A stretch of DNA of 64,000 nt. It comes from Tubiluchus corallicola. Its lineage: Eukaryota > Priapulida > Priapulimorpha > Priapulimorphida > Tubiluchidae. The stretch lies in contig JAQGDQ010000003.1 of NCBI GenBank assembly GCA_030141605.1, forward strand, positions 577,501 through 641,500, given 5' to 3'. The notes under the pieces were generated by a model. The model had not been told where the DNA came from. It saw only the letters and a list, made by a program, of their open reading frames with translations, and ran no database searches. The position numbers were made by a program, and so were the translations under genes. Shown here in pieces: positions 1 through 15,512 of the stretch (position 1 is its first letter; each line of letters opens with the position of its first letter).

Positions 1-490
1 CATATCACAATTTCTTGGTGCCCTCACTTACTAATCAGATGCGCAATTAGACAGTTAATTCGATTAACAACCTTAAATATTGTGGAAGGCATTCAAAGTA
101 TAAATTCTCATCGATGTTAAATCTTAAATCTCAAGTCGATGTTTACACCTGAAATAAATTTTTGTTCCAAATGCATATGTAATAAAATTCAATTAAGCCT
201 TTTGTCATTAGTGTCTAATGAATAGTAAAATATGGCCAAAATAAACACTTACAGTCATTACTCTCTCCGAAATTTCTTTCGGGATTTAACTTTAACTTCC
301 TACAATCACAACCTTAAATTCATCACCTGTTGCTCCATTTGTAATGCCATTATATTGGATTAGGACTGAGTCGGCTGGGGTCGGAACAATAAGCAAAAAT
401 AATTGGATCGAATTGGAACAAGTTTCCATATCGGCATACCCGCCTGGTCACAGCTTCTCTGAGTATTTTCTACAATGTATATCATCTTTA

Positions 491-4260
<3,770 letters not shown>

Positions 4261-4849
4261 TTTGACTTTGTCAGATCAAGTTAATTAAATCAACTTTAAA
4301 TGTACAACAAAGCTTGTGTAGAACTAGTAGCAACAATTCACTAATTATGCACGAAGACTTAAGATATTAAAAACCTTCGTCGCATCAGAAATCTGAACTA
4401 ACTTTCTCTGAAACGAAAAATAAGATTCGCCAGAGCAATGCAACCGAAAATTTACTTCTTAAGTGAATCGCGGTTCACTTGCCACGCCACCGACACTAAG
4501 TCAGTGTTGGACAACTTTAATTATTATTATCAGCCATTATAAAATTTGATTATTAATTTTCCAAAACGTTTACGAAAAATGCGCACATTTACCAATTTTA
4601 CCATTTCGACACAAGTAGTTTTGGCCACAATTATTATAATTATTTACCTATGCATATGTGCCTACATATAAATAGATTATTAGCTGGTTTCGAATTTTGA
4701 TCAGTGTCTGGCTTAATGCTAATCGTACTAGCGTTGTTTCTGACAATCTCTTTTAATGTCCTACCCATCTTAGCCTTCTGATTCTGGTTTTAGTGATCCA
4801 AAGATCTTATTTGATTCTTTTATCCAGCTGCTCATTTGAAGTGATATTA
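4261..4849. other. 5' flank of CDC5L, no gene seen
   Basis: This is AT-rich sequence immediately upstream of the CDC5L start codon. It should contain that gene's promoter and 5' UTR, but I see no motif I can defend. Confidence 0.4.
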
Positions 4850-5361
4850 TTGTCACTTTTTATTTTTACGATTTTTCTGAGTAGACCTCTGTGGAACTCG
4901 TCTATTTCTATTTCCCGAGTTACAGTCAAACCCTGGTGACATTTCGCTGTTGCACATGAAGATACTAGTTACATTTGCCTTGAAGAGTCGCAACCTTGTT
5001 CTGAAGGATAGTTTCTTGTTGATTAGTATTGTTTTATAATGATTAAAACTGTACATTTCTCACTGTTTCCTATATCACTTTTATATCATCTTCTGTGTTA
5101 TTGTAGTGAGCCCAAGTATTTGCAACGTTTCCAAGATTGATCTCCATCCCTTGAAATGTTATATTCTTTAGTTTTTGTATTGTTGACTTTGATTTTTTTA
5201 AATAATTTAGGATAGTAATTTGTGAAATACTCTAATAAATTGTCATTCTCATTGTCTACAACAAACGGAATGACACTTTGATGATGATGATGAGTAAATA
5301 TGATGAATGGTTTCCCCTCTTTGGTTACCGCGCAATTCCGCAAAGCATGAAGCCTTCGCAT
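4850..5361 (-). pseudogene. LINE reverse transcriptase C-terminal fragment, frameshifted
   Basis: Reading the minus strand, the first frame carries SRDGDQSWKRCKYLGSL. It shifts frame at about 5100 to give TEDDIK, and then continues as NKKLSFRTRLRLFKANVTSI and NSEM. The series K-YLGSL, TE-DIK, LS-RT-LR-FKA-V-S and SE is the thumb/connector region seen after the YxDD core in many non-LTR retrotransposon polymerases. Stops and a frameshift make it a dead fragment. The same family appears to be present at 37034-38060. Confidence 0.7.
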
Positions 5362-6269
5362 TTTTGCAAAACTGTACCCCTCATGTCTTAAGAAATACCG
5401 GCTTGGGATTCAGGGAGGTTTAGACCACTTTTACAGTAGGTGAAGCTTTTTACCCTTGAGCGGCAAATTACTAATCACAGTAGCGGCGCAGTTAAATTAA
5501 CGTAACTAGGGTTGTCACGTTTATTGGCTAAAGATGTTAAACGCTTACATGATCATTACTAAACGTTGCAATTTTGTTTATTCGCTATAACTGTAATCAC
5601 ATTAATTGATTACTGCTTCTAGATTTTCTTCCTTAACCTTTGGCTTTAATATGAATGCGTCCTATCCAGTCAAAGAAATAGGAAAAATGCGTATTGAACT
5701 ATGCCATGGACCTGCAATCTGATAAAATAACAGCTTACAAACGTGCTTAAAAAGGCTGCGTCAGATTAATTAGCATTAAGGTGAGATGAAAAATTGGGGC
5801 TAAGCAAGACTGAAACATAAATTAACGCATTATGGTTCACAGTTTTAAAAGCGTGTCATGATTTTACATCATTATAGCAAAATGGTATGCTTATTTTTGA
5901 AATTTATTTAATTTTTGATGGTTTATTTCGAGCTGTATTTCGTAATTTTTAATAAACATGGTGGCGTGGCTCGCGTCCTGGCGTGCATTATTCATACTAG
6001 TATAGTTTTTATTACAGCAGTTGCAGGTTTCATAGTTGGGGTATTTTCAGTTAATTTTTCTGTAGAAAAGCTGTTTTTATAGAAGAAAAGAAGCAAGAGA
6101 GGTTAGCATGTACAGAACACCACAGTACAGTTTAATATTAAGGTTAAAGCATAATGGTAGCTTGGCAGTTTCTGATGAAGATATCATAAAGCTTGTGTCG
6201 TAAGTGATTTCTTCTTCACGGTTTTTGTAAAAGAAGACACCAGCCAGCTTGTAGATGTTGAATTATCTA
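5362..6269. other. intergenic, nothing recognised
   Basis: There is no credible coding frame, repeat or RNA gene here. A short ATG frame at 5958 (MVAWLASWRALFILV) was considered as a start for OTC and dropped, because its possible donor sites do not give the required reading phase. Confidence 0.4.
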
Positions 6270-7560
6270 CCGTGACTCATCGTCAGTTAGTTACCAAACA
6301 CAACCTTCACAAAGCAATAAAAAAATTCAACGAAAAGAAGTCCATTGAACCAGAAGAGATCCATCCCATTGTGATTAAGCAATGTGAGGAGGCTATTTCT
6401 ATGCCATACCCGACTATAATGAATAAAAGCTTACAAGACACCATTATCCCTGCTTCTTGAAGGTTAGTAATAATTGTCGCAATGTATGAGAAAAATCAAG
6501 CTAAAAACTTTTGACCAATTAGTCTTATCTCAATTATTTGTAAGCTCCCAGAAGGCACTGTCGGTGGCATCTAGAAACGCAACTTGTTGCATCTAGCACA
6601 GCATGGCTTCTGCTGTTGAAGATTTCGTATCACCAACTTTGTAGAATTAATGGTGGAGGAGTAGTCAGAAAAGTTAAATTCAAGGGACCAAGCGCATGCC
6701 ATTTACTTCGACTTTTTTAAGTTTTCTAACTGGGTTCCCCATGCACGCTTATTGAAGAAACTCTGAATATACGGTATTAGAATGATGATATGGCAATAGG
6801 TTCTCAGAGACAGAAAACAATATGTAGTTGTGAATGGAGAAAAACCTACATAGATCGTATCACGTCAGGAATTTCACAAGGCAGTGTCATCCGACCATTA
6901 TTATCTACACTTTGCATCAGCGCTTTGCCTGAACATCTAACTCAGCTGTACTGGTCATTTATCAATGCTATATCAATGCATTTAACCAGTGGTGAAACAA
7001 ATGGCAGATAAATTTCAATTTCGAAAAATGTAAGGCTATGATCATTGGCTATGATTTGTAGGGTTATTTCCTAACTCGTCATCGGCTCTTTTAATCAAGT
7101 TTCAAGTATCAACAACTTTTTAGTCAATAAAGAAACAGATCTTGGAGTCATTGTTGATCAGCAATCTTGATTTCTGGCCTTGTATCACCTATATTACAAA
7201 GCAAGCACACTATATGTTAACACTAATTAAGCACAACTTTAAAAGCATTGATAAAGCAATGCTCATGAAGTTATAAAAGTCTGCGGTCAGACTCATCTTC
7301 GACTTTGCAAATTCAAGCTATTGATAACAGATATCGATATGAGCGTAGTACTGAGTTTTCTGTTACTATATGCGTCAATGAAAGCCTGAAAGGGGTTTCT
7401 GAATTTTATACCAATGCTTCCAGAAGCCTTATTCTGCACTGAATTTTAAAAGTTAATATGGAAGTTTGAAATTTTAAACATTGACTTCTGTGTTAAAGAG
7501 TCACTGACTAGTCCATCATATCACATAGTTCCTGGTGGACAAGCTTAATTCAGCATCTTA
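6270..7560 (+). pseudogene. CR1/Jockey-like LINE reverse transcriptase relic
   Basis: Broken frames on the plus strand retain, in order, EIHPIVIKQCEEAI (RT finger region), PISLISIICKLPEG (the usual PISL...KLLE motif), QHGF, VNGE-like CEWRKTYIDRITSGISQGSV with RPLLSTL (the SGVPQGSVLGPLLF motif), then EKCKAMIIGYD, ...SLGVIVD-like and YKSLR pieces. This order matches the palm and thumb of CR1/Jockey-group LINE polymerases. Many stops and shifts separate the blocks and the YxDD box is lost, so it is inactive. The right border is vague. Confidence 0.7.
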
Positions 7561-7802
7561 ATCAACCCATTTTGCGCATGATTCCATGATAGCAAAGACT
7601 GGTTATAATTAAATGTTTTAGAATTTTTTTCTACAGACAAAATAATAAGTTTAGCTGAAGTTGCTTTATTTAAATTTTGTTCTGAGTATTATTATTTATT
7701 ATGGAATTACAGTTATTCAACGGACAACCAAGCTTGATCCAGAGACATATGAGTTTGCATCAACATTAATAGAAGGCCATTGCTAATACATTTCCTGACA
7801 GT

Positions 7803-7930
7803 ATGAGGTTACTTTGCTTGACAGTTTCACATATAGCAAAGGTGTCTCTAGTGAGTGCCTCAACAAAATTAAATGCTAACAACTTCGGGATTACAACAAA
7901 GTGCTGGAACAGAGATATCTCAAGCTCATC
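7803..7930 (+). CDS. OTC: OTC coding exon 1 (targeting peptide), start choice
   Basis: The mature domain begins in the exon at 8798 with one base of a split codon, so exon 1 must end in phase 2. The frame starting ATG at 7803 ([20 protein letters not shown]...) runs 42 codons plus TC into a strong donor, GTAAGT, at 7931. This rejoins in frame as ...[14 protein letters not shown]. No other upstream ATG tested gave this phase. The peptide lacks Asp/Glu until residue 38, as expected for matrix import. Family similarity of a targeting peptide is weak, so the evidence is phase, donor quality and composition. Confidence 0.8.
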
Positions 7931-8347
7931 GTAAGTTTAGTTGGTTCTTACGATGGTTCTTAAAATTAGTTTGCTGTTTGCAAGGCTCCATGTATGTGTG
8001 TTTTTATAAATTTTCTTTGAAATATGTAATCATTTGTAACAAAAATTCTGGGAAAATTAGTGCATTAAAAGACCTATCGTTTTTCTAGTGAAGTGTCAGT
8101 ATTAGTTTACCTGTTAGGCATGTTTGAATCTTTTGAAAATGTCTACAACAAGAATACTTAGTTTTACATTTGTGTTGTTGCATACATTATTTTCACATCC
8201 ACTCCAGTTACAAGCTTCCTATATACCTGCAGAAGAAGATCAACAGAGGGATTTTTATGCAGTTTTTTTAGTTATATTTTGCAAGCAAATTTATCTTTTA
8301 TCTGCATTTATATATATATACACACACACATATATATACATATACAT

Positions 8348-8422
<75 letters not shown>

Positions 8423-11400
8423 TATTTATCTACAAATATATATATAATGCAGATAAAAGACAAATTTGCTTGCAATATGTAGATAGATAGATCGATAGAT
8501 GGATGGATGCATAGATAGATAGATAAATAGATAGATATACGTGGTAGAAAAATATTGTGGAGCAGAAATATAAATAAATAATATTTTTAAAATCGTGTGT
8601 TATGCTTGTAAATGGTCTTTAGCTAGTGGTTGCTTTTGCTTTGTATTTAATCTAATATCTAGTGGTATAGAATTTTTTATATTTCTGGTCATTGCAGTCA
8701 TTGTTCTTTCTTCTCTACCTTAACCTTCTGTCCAAAACAAGCTGTGGTTTCAGCAAAAATAACCAAACTTATTCATAAAAAGAAATTTTCTTTATAGATA
8801 TTCCATCAAGGATCGTGACTTTTTGTCACTGAAACATTTTAATTCAAGTGAGATTGCACACATATTATGGACAGCAGCGGATCTGAAAAGCCGAATTAAA
8901 GCAAACAAAGAAGTAATAATTATTTGTTTAAAATTAAACACTATGAAACACTGTTTATGTCCAGAGGTGTAGCCAGGTTCTAAAGCTAGAGGAAGCAAGT
9001 ACACAAAAAAGGCGCCATGACACATAACAAACAATTTTTGTAATACCAAACATGCATAACTTTATTTCTAAGAATATATACTGTGTCAGCTGAGTTAAGG
9101 TCAAAGATCATTTGAAGGTCATTGCAGACATAAGCATCTATTTCATTTTGCAGTTATAGTTTTATCGATTATCGATAGTTCTAATTTGAAAACATGCTTT
9201 ATTATTTTTTAGTATTGTGCTTTGTTGCTCTTGTAAAGCATGTTGTTTTAGCAGTTCGCATTAATGTCTATGTGTAGTGCAAGCTCAGAAAACACTTAGC
9301 AAGCAGCAACAGAATTTCACAAATTATATAGAATTGCCCATAGTGGGATAACATTCTTTTTGTTTTAGTTTACCAATTTAACATTTACACTGTAAAGGTA
9401 AGAAGTTTTAAATTAAAAGTTAAACCATCAATTCCATTGATTAATATTGAAGTTCTTAATAGTGGTCTTTCTTCAGGTGTTTTTGCCACTCACTGGAAAG
9501 TCTTTGGCTATGATTTTTGAGAAAAGGAGCACAAGAACTCGAGTGTCTACGGAAATAGGTTTTGATTTTTTAAATAATTTTGTAAATAACGGATAATGGA
9601 TTCTAAGGTTAATCGACTTGGATATCATCAAAGCTTTTTTGCATAAGCACTAGCTGCACTTACACTACATATAAAATTACCTTTGTCTTTACAGTATGAA
9701 ACTGTTATATTAATTTACTTTTTTTCTGTTTTATGGTTCACTAGGCCATACTATTTGAACCTCATTGATCTAGTTGCAAATTATCATCGTTTAGCTTGTA
9801 GTGCTAATTTTAATATGTCATACTTGTGAAATTTTCCAATTTCCAACCTGGGCCCAGTTTCATCACTAACTTGATGACGTCGTTATTAATAGTTAAGTGA
9901 CTGTAATAACGACGTCCTTAACTTAGTGTCAATTTTGTGAAGACTGATTCCTTTTGTGTTAAATTCTTAGCAGAGAGATTTGTATTATTTTGATGTGGTC
10001 TGGCACGTTTATTGATCAATGATTTTCCTTTTGTCTACAAAATTAAGAGTGTTTGCACAAGTTCTGTGGTAATTGCCTCTTGAGCAAGTTGATTTTTTTG
10101 CTGTATTTTAACAAGTAGCAGGTTCTAGTTCTTTCATTTCATTTGCATATGAAATAGCTCAATGGGATGAAGAGAACATGTTTTTTGAAATTTTGATTTG
10201 TCTGTTTTATTGTGGCAGGTTTTGGGATTCTTGGTGGTCAGCCATGTTTTTTGACAACAAGCGATATCCATTTAGGAGTGAATGAATCACTTGCTGACAC
10301 TGCAAAGTTTGTGTTAATTTTTTCTTCACATTTATGATATTATATAAAATTGAAAGTAAGACAACACTGTACATATATTTTAGTCATTTTTTTGTAGCCA
10401 GCCAAAAATCTGACTGGATTGTGATGAATTTGGCATGATCACTCGGGCTACCAAGTTGCCTGATAGCGTTGTCCGACTTATTTAGTGTCTTTGCAGTTTC
10501 TTTGCAAAGCGTAAGAAACACAATTCTGATATGTTTCAATGTTTCATTTACAGTGGTTATCATATGTAATATTTACACCTAAAGATTTACATGCCCCCTT
10601 TGCTTGTCTGTCTCTTATGTTACACAATTAGGTTACATATTACATTGTTACATAGGTGCACCTGTAATAAGGGCACACAGACAAGCAGATCTTACCAGAA
10701 TAAGATCCTTTAATAAGAAAGAGTTGATTTAATTTTTCATATTTTGTAGCTAAATGTAGGAATTCCTTGCTTCCTGACCTTACGAATGTTTCTGTTCTGC
10801 AAGCATTTGAAAATATTTGAAAGCACATCTGTTTAAAAGTTATTACAGGCCACTTCTGAGTTCTGACTATGATAAGCTTTGACAGTGACCCGCTTTTTAG
10901 CTGAAATTCATTTGTTTGATTTGTGTGCTTTAGGCAGAATATTTTAGTAGCTTATTTGTTATGCAGTGTAATTAGTGGACTTAATGACTTCTTTATAATG
11001 CCATGGAAGGCATTTTTAGTCTTGACATTGCACATATTGTTATTATTATTATTGTTACATAATTAAGAACAAATTTGATAAATTTCATTTCAAGGCACAG
11101 TGCATAATTATGGAGCTGACATAATTGTCATTAAGAATTGAATGAGCACGACAACCCTGATATAAGCAGCAGCTCTCTCATTTGACTGTAAAGACAGGTC
11201 TGGAGAAGGTGGACTGACAAGGCTACTAAGTTCCATAGCTGGTACAGTAGTTAGTGAAGATTTGCTGGCTAGCCCATCACACTCTCTTTTCTTTGCTTTT
11301 CGCCTTTCTTTTTCTTTTTATGTTGCAGTTCTATAATGATAGTTTGTGAAGTGTATTATTTATGTAGGGTGCTGTCAGGGTTGTGTGATGTAGTGTTAGC

Positions 11401-14400
11401 CAGGGTATACAAGCATTCTGATCTAGAAACATTAGCTCAGCATGCAACAGTTCCTGTAGTTAATGGACTATCTGATTTATATCATCCACTGCAAGTTCTT
11501 GCCGACTGCCTAACTCTACAGGTGAGGTTTTCTTGTAGTTTTTTTTCGGTTGGAAACAAATGAATAGTTATAAAATTTTCAAAATACCAATATACTTTTC
11601 TGTTATTATTGAATTGCTGTTTGTTTTATTGTTGTTGGAACTACCACAACAGCACAATTAGGCAAGTAGTTGAAAATAATATTTTTTACAAACTGTGAGT
11701 TAAACCAGTATCTAAATCTGTCAGTTTATCATCTCTCACTTACATGACATTGTCCTGCCTCCTTCTAAAAGCACTTCCAATCATTAGCCAATAGCAAGTT
11801 CTAGATTGTGCACAGATGTAGAATTCTTGATATGTTGCTTGTTTTTTTTTATATTGTACAGCATTCACATTGCAGGAGCATTTTGGCAGAGTGAAGAGAT
11901 TAAAGCTGGCGTGGATCGGAGATGGGAATAACATGGCTCATTCATTCATGATGGGAGCACCAAAGTTAGGCATGCATCTGAGGATTGCTACACCCAAGGT
12001 GTTTTCCTTTTTGTGTTCATTTATTTGTTTGTGTTTCTATGACAATTTGATGAACTCACATTGACACTGTTTATGAAATAAGACTGGGATCATTACTGAC
12101 CCATTGAGACCCTGCTAAAGTTGAAACTCATATTGACTTTGTTTGTGAATACTAGATCAAGATCGAATCATGACTGACATTTAGGACCCTGCAGAAGGGT
12201 CATTTTAAATGATGTTACACTGACCAGTATCAAAAGTTTTTTTATAACAAAAGAATTAAAGTTTAAAAGTTAAAAACTCTAACTTTTTTCATACTATTAT
12301 AAGTCTGTGTGAGTTTATTTTGTAGTGGATTACAGTCCGCAATGAAAATTGGTTGCTCGTTTTATGTGCATTTGAATAATAACCGAAGAGTCGCATATTG
12401 TAGTTATTTACTCGCGCTGATTTATGGACATTAATTAACTCACACATTCTAACTGCTGCAGCAGGTAAGTAAGAAAGCATAACTGAAATCCAAAGAATGA
12501 TGGGAAACATAGTAACACTAGTCTTGAGCTTGCAAAGGAGCAATTTAGTTTGCACCAAATTAGATCAAAGTCTGTTAGTGTGAATAGTCTTTTGGCCTCA
12601 AGATGCATGTTTGTAATACTTTTTGCAGCAAAGCAGAGGTCGTTAGCAGTAAGATTGTAGCTGCTGGACTATAGCAGCAGGACATTCAAGTGCCTTTAAA
12701 GTGTAGAAATTTCCATAAAATGTGTTAGCACAACTAATTTTTGTAACATATGTCACCAATCTTTTTAAGCTCCTATTTATCATGCCAATACATGTAATTT
12801 TTGTTTGTTATCAAGGCCAAACGGCTATTTCCCGGTAGTTTCAATTTCTGCCAAGGCAATCTATCTAGATGGATACAAAAGTTATAATCATGCAAGACCA
12901 ATGCGACTATTTTCCTATTGCAAAGTGCAAACCATGGCCTGTCATAGTTAGCTATGGCAAATTTGTTGTAGTAATAAAAATACTATGTCAAGTGTTTTCA
13001 TTGTAGACTTTTTTTAGGGTTATGAGTGTAACGCAGATATAGTAAATGAAGGAATCAAGTTTGCCAGTCAAGTGAGTATTATATTTTAAATGTGGTAGTT
13101 TTTTTGTAGGTGTTTCTTTTATCGGGGGACAGTGTGTAATGTGTGTACATCGAAATTTGGCTGCATGTTTTTGCACAGCTCAATTACACCGAGTAAGCTG
13201 TTAACCAGCATTCGGTACCAGGGCTTACTTATTGTAATGATGATTTTGGTTCAACCGGAACCAATGATGAGTTTGGTACAACCGGAACCAATCTCATTTG
13301 CTCGGCAGCAAAATGAAACGTTAGTCAGTGTATGTAAGCCTGTCTTCAGCTATCTAGATTAAAAATTCCTGTTAGTATTAACAATAACAGAGTATTATGG
13401 ATCATTTAATAGTTTATGTCATTAATACTAGTAGTAGAATGCTCTAGTTAAATTATTTATTTTTCAGTTTCAAGAGTTATATGATTTAAATTCCAGACTG
13501 TAGTTTTTTCTTCATTCTCATTTATAAGCTTGTTTTACAGTGAAATTTTGTTTAACTTTCAGCATGGTACCGAAATGCATGTGACTCATGATGCCCAGGA
13601 AGCTGCATACAGAGCTGATGTTGTTATTACGGATACGTGGTTCAGTATGGGTCAGGAGGGAGATAAAAATCAACGTTTAAAAGACTTTGACGGATATCAA
13701 ATTGACAAGAAAGTAAGCATATTGCGAATCCCATCATAAGAAATCAAAAGGTGTCTGCGTTATGTACCATCTCTAAAACATAGGAAAAACAGAAACAAAA
13801 TCGCTCATTAATAGTACCACAGCAACGTGCATCCATCAACATGCCCTTCTTCAGCATGCACGTTTATTCAACTCCTGATTTCTGTTTAACTTCAGCTTTA
13901 TTTGTCACTAGATGATGACCCTGGTTTAGCAACTTCTGGTCTACATTCTGCTTTAACTAGATGCAGTATTCAACTGTCCTACGAATCCGTCACTATATTT
14001 CTAAAAAATATGCTTGCTCATTGGTTCTCTGCAGATCTTCTTGTCATCCATGACTAATTGTGCAGCATGTATTTCCTTGTTTGGATGATGCTTGCTATGA
14101 TTTAAGCTTAAAGTACATGCTTTCGATCAATACATATTCTTGGTAGTATGTGCTTTCTTTTGCTAACATCTTGCAATGATTCTTGGATGTGCATGCTCTA
14201 CTTCGGTAGCATGCAAATTCCATAGTAAAAAAATCAGTCAAACCACCATGCAGTACCTTATTGTTAGTAATTTTTCCAAATCTTGTCATTAAGAATTACT
14301 TCCATATTATTATGTTTTATATGTACCAGGTTCTTGTACAGCATGCATACAGAACTGGTACTTTTCATTCCACATTGTCCCTTCAGCAATTTTGCACGAT

Positions 14401-15512
14401 TGGTGTTGTTTTTACAAGACCCTGGTGGCTCTATATGAAGCTGGAATTTACATGTTTTCTAGGGAGCTGAGATTGTTTTGGAAAGAACTGGCACTATGAT
14501 CAGGAAATGAATTGTAAAATCATGGAACCGTGTAAATGGGAACAAAAGTGTAAAATACATATCTTTGTTTTATCAGAAATTTATTTATAGAAAGCCATTT
14601 GAAGTTGAACCAGTGAACAAGCCTGGCTGTCCCTGATTTACCACGATTAATGACATGATTTTGCCCACTTTACCATTTAGATGATGGATGTTGCCGATGT
14701 TGATGCTGTGTTTCTTCATTGTTTACCACGCAAACCTGAAGAAGTTACTGACGATGTGTTCTATAATAAACAGTCATTGGTCTGGAATGCCGCAGAAAAC
14801 AGAAAGTGGACTGTCATGGTATGTAGTCCTGTCCAATTACTAAAAATAATTCACTTCATAAAATAATTTAACCATTTAAAATTTTTGGTTACAGCTTTCT
14901 TTAGGTAGTTATTGCGTTGTAATTTCATTTTTTGTTCTGCATTATAAATTTGTCCTCATGTCCCATTTCACATAAACCCACACAACATGTGCCAATTTAT
15001 ACTTTTTAATGACAAGCACCTTTAAACTTGTTGTGATTTTGTGCAACTTAACTTATTTCAGATGTTTTGGCAATTAAGCAATCAATAAGAAATGAATTTT
15101 CTTCACCAAAAAATGAAATAATTTAATAAATGTTTACACACAAATCTCCTTGTTCTGATTTGCTTTGGATTATTCCCAAGTCGGTTTGATAGTTTTCTGA
15201 TGTGTTTATAATGATTGTCCAGTTTACTGTCTCGTAGAGGTTAGCTCAGCAAAGGCTCTGTAAGAGCACTGTTTTTCTTTTAAGGCAACCTAAATCCCTT
15301 ACATTTGCACTGCTTATAAGTAAAGTTCATTGATATTCAGTAAGCTGTGGTACAGGCAATAATATAAAAATTCTTTTGTGGAGCATAGCCCTCTTACTTT
15401 ACAACTGAGGGTAATAGTATCTTACATGACTTCTTTCTTGCAGGCATTGATGTTAAACTTACTGCAGGAATACAAACCCGGAATTCCTATGCCAACATTT
15501 AGTAAGGATTGA
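7803..15512 (+). CDS. OTC: Ornithine carbamoyltransferase, mitochondrial precursor
   Basis: Ten coding exons: 7803-7930, 8798-8912, 9477-9558, 10219-10306, 11368-11521, 11876-11998, 13018-13071, 13563-13712, 14681-14818 and 15444-15512 (TGA). They total 1101 nt, giving 366 residues; the human precursor is 354. The enzyme joins carbamoyl phosphate and ornithine to make citrulline in the mitochondrial matrix. Visible motifs are STRTR (residues 99-103, carbamoyl-phosphate binding), HPLQ (177-180), WIGDGNN, DTWFSMG (SMG 276-278, ornithine loop) and HCLP (311-314, catalytic Cys312). The distinct ornithine-side SMG and HCLP loops separate it from aspartate carbamoyltransferase. Residues 1-43 are poor in acid and contain R/K, S and T, as expected for a targeting peptide, before the conserved [12 protein letters not shown]. 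No key residue is missing, so the gene looks functional. AATAAA signals follow at 15541, 15963 and 15996. Confidence 0.96.
8317..8540. repeat. Compound TA/CA microsatellite with adjacent GATA repeat in OTC intron 1
   Basis: From 8317 to about 8450 the sequence is nearly pure TA with CA interruptions. After a short imperfect inverted flank (TCTGCATTTATATA on the left, TATAATGCAGATAAA on the right), tetranucleotide GATA/GATG units run from 8476 to 8540. Confidence 0.9.
9864..9928. repeat. Long near-perfect palindrome in OTC intron 3
   Basis: The arms GACGTCGTTATTA (9876-9888) and TAATAACGACGTC (9904-9916) are exact reverse complements around a 15-base spacer. Pairing continues outward (CACTAACTTGAT against CTTAACTTAGTG, 9 of 12). 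The flank GGGCCCAGTTTCAT is typical of the ends of palindromic MITEs found in many invertebrates, so it may be a fold-back element. Confidence 0.75.
13245..13291 (+). repeat. Two-copy 27-bp repeat with internal palindrome, OTC intron 7
   Basis: The unit TTTGGTTCAACCGGAACCAA plus seven bases (13245-13271) is followed directly by a second copy with one change (TTTGGTACAACCGGAACCAA). The unit is itself an inverted repeat, TTGGTTC/GGAACCAA. Confidence 0.7.

Noticed and set aside
5958-6002. ATG frame MVAWLASWRALFILV as the first OTC exon
   Set aside because: Possible donors end in phase 0 or 1, whereas phase 2 is required. The exon at 7803-7930 satisfies phase and donor.
8124-8447. Open frame beginning [16 protein letters not shown] with a hydrophobic start, ending in a Tyr/Ile run
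   Set aside because: It lies inside OTC intron 1, reads through the TA/CA microsatellite, and has no acceptable splice or family support. It is also incompatible with the OTC reading phase.
12289-12558. Minus-strand frame in OTC intron 6
   Set aside because: It has hydrophobic and random composition, no family motif, and sits wholly in an intron.
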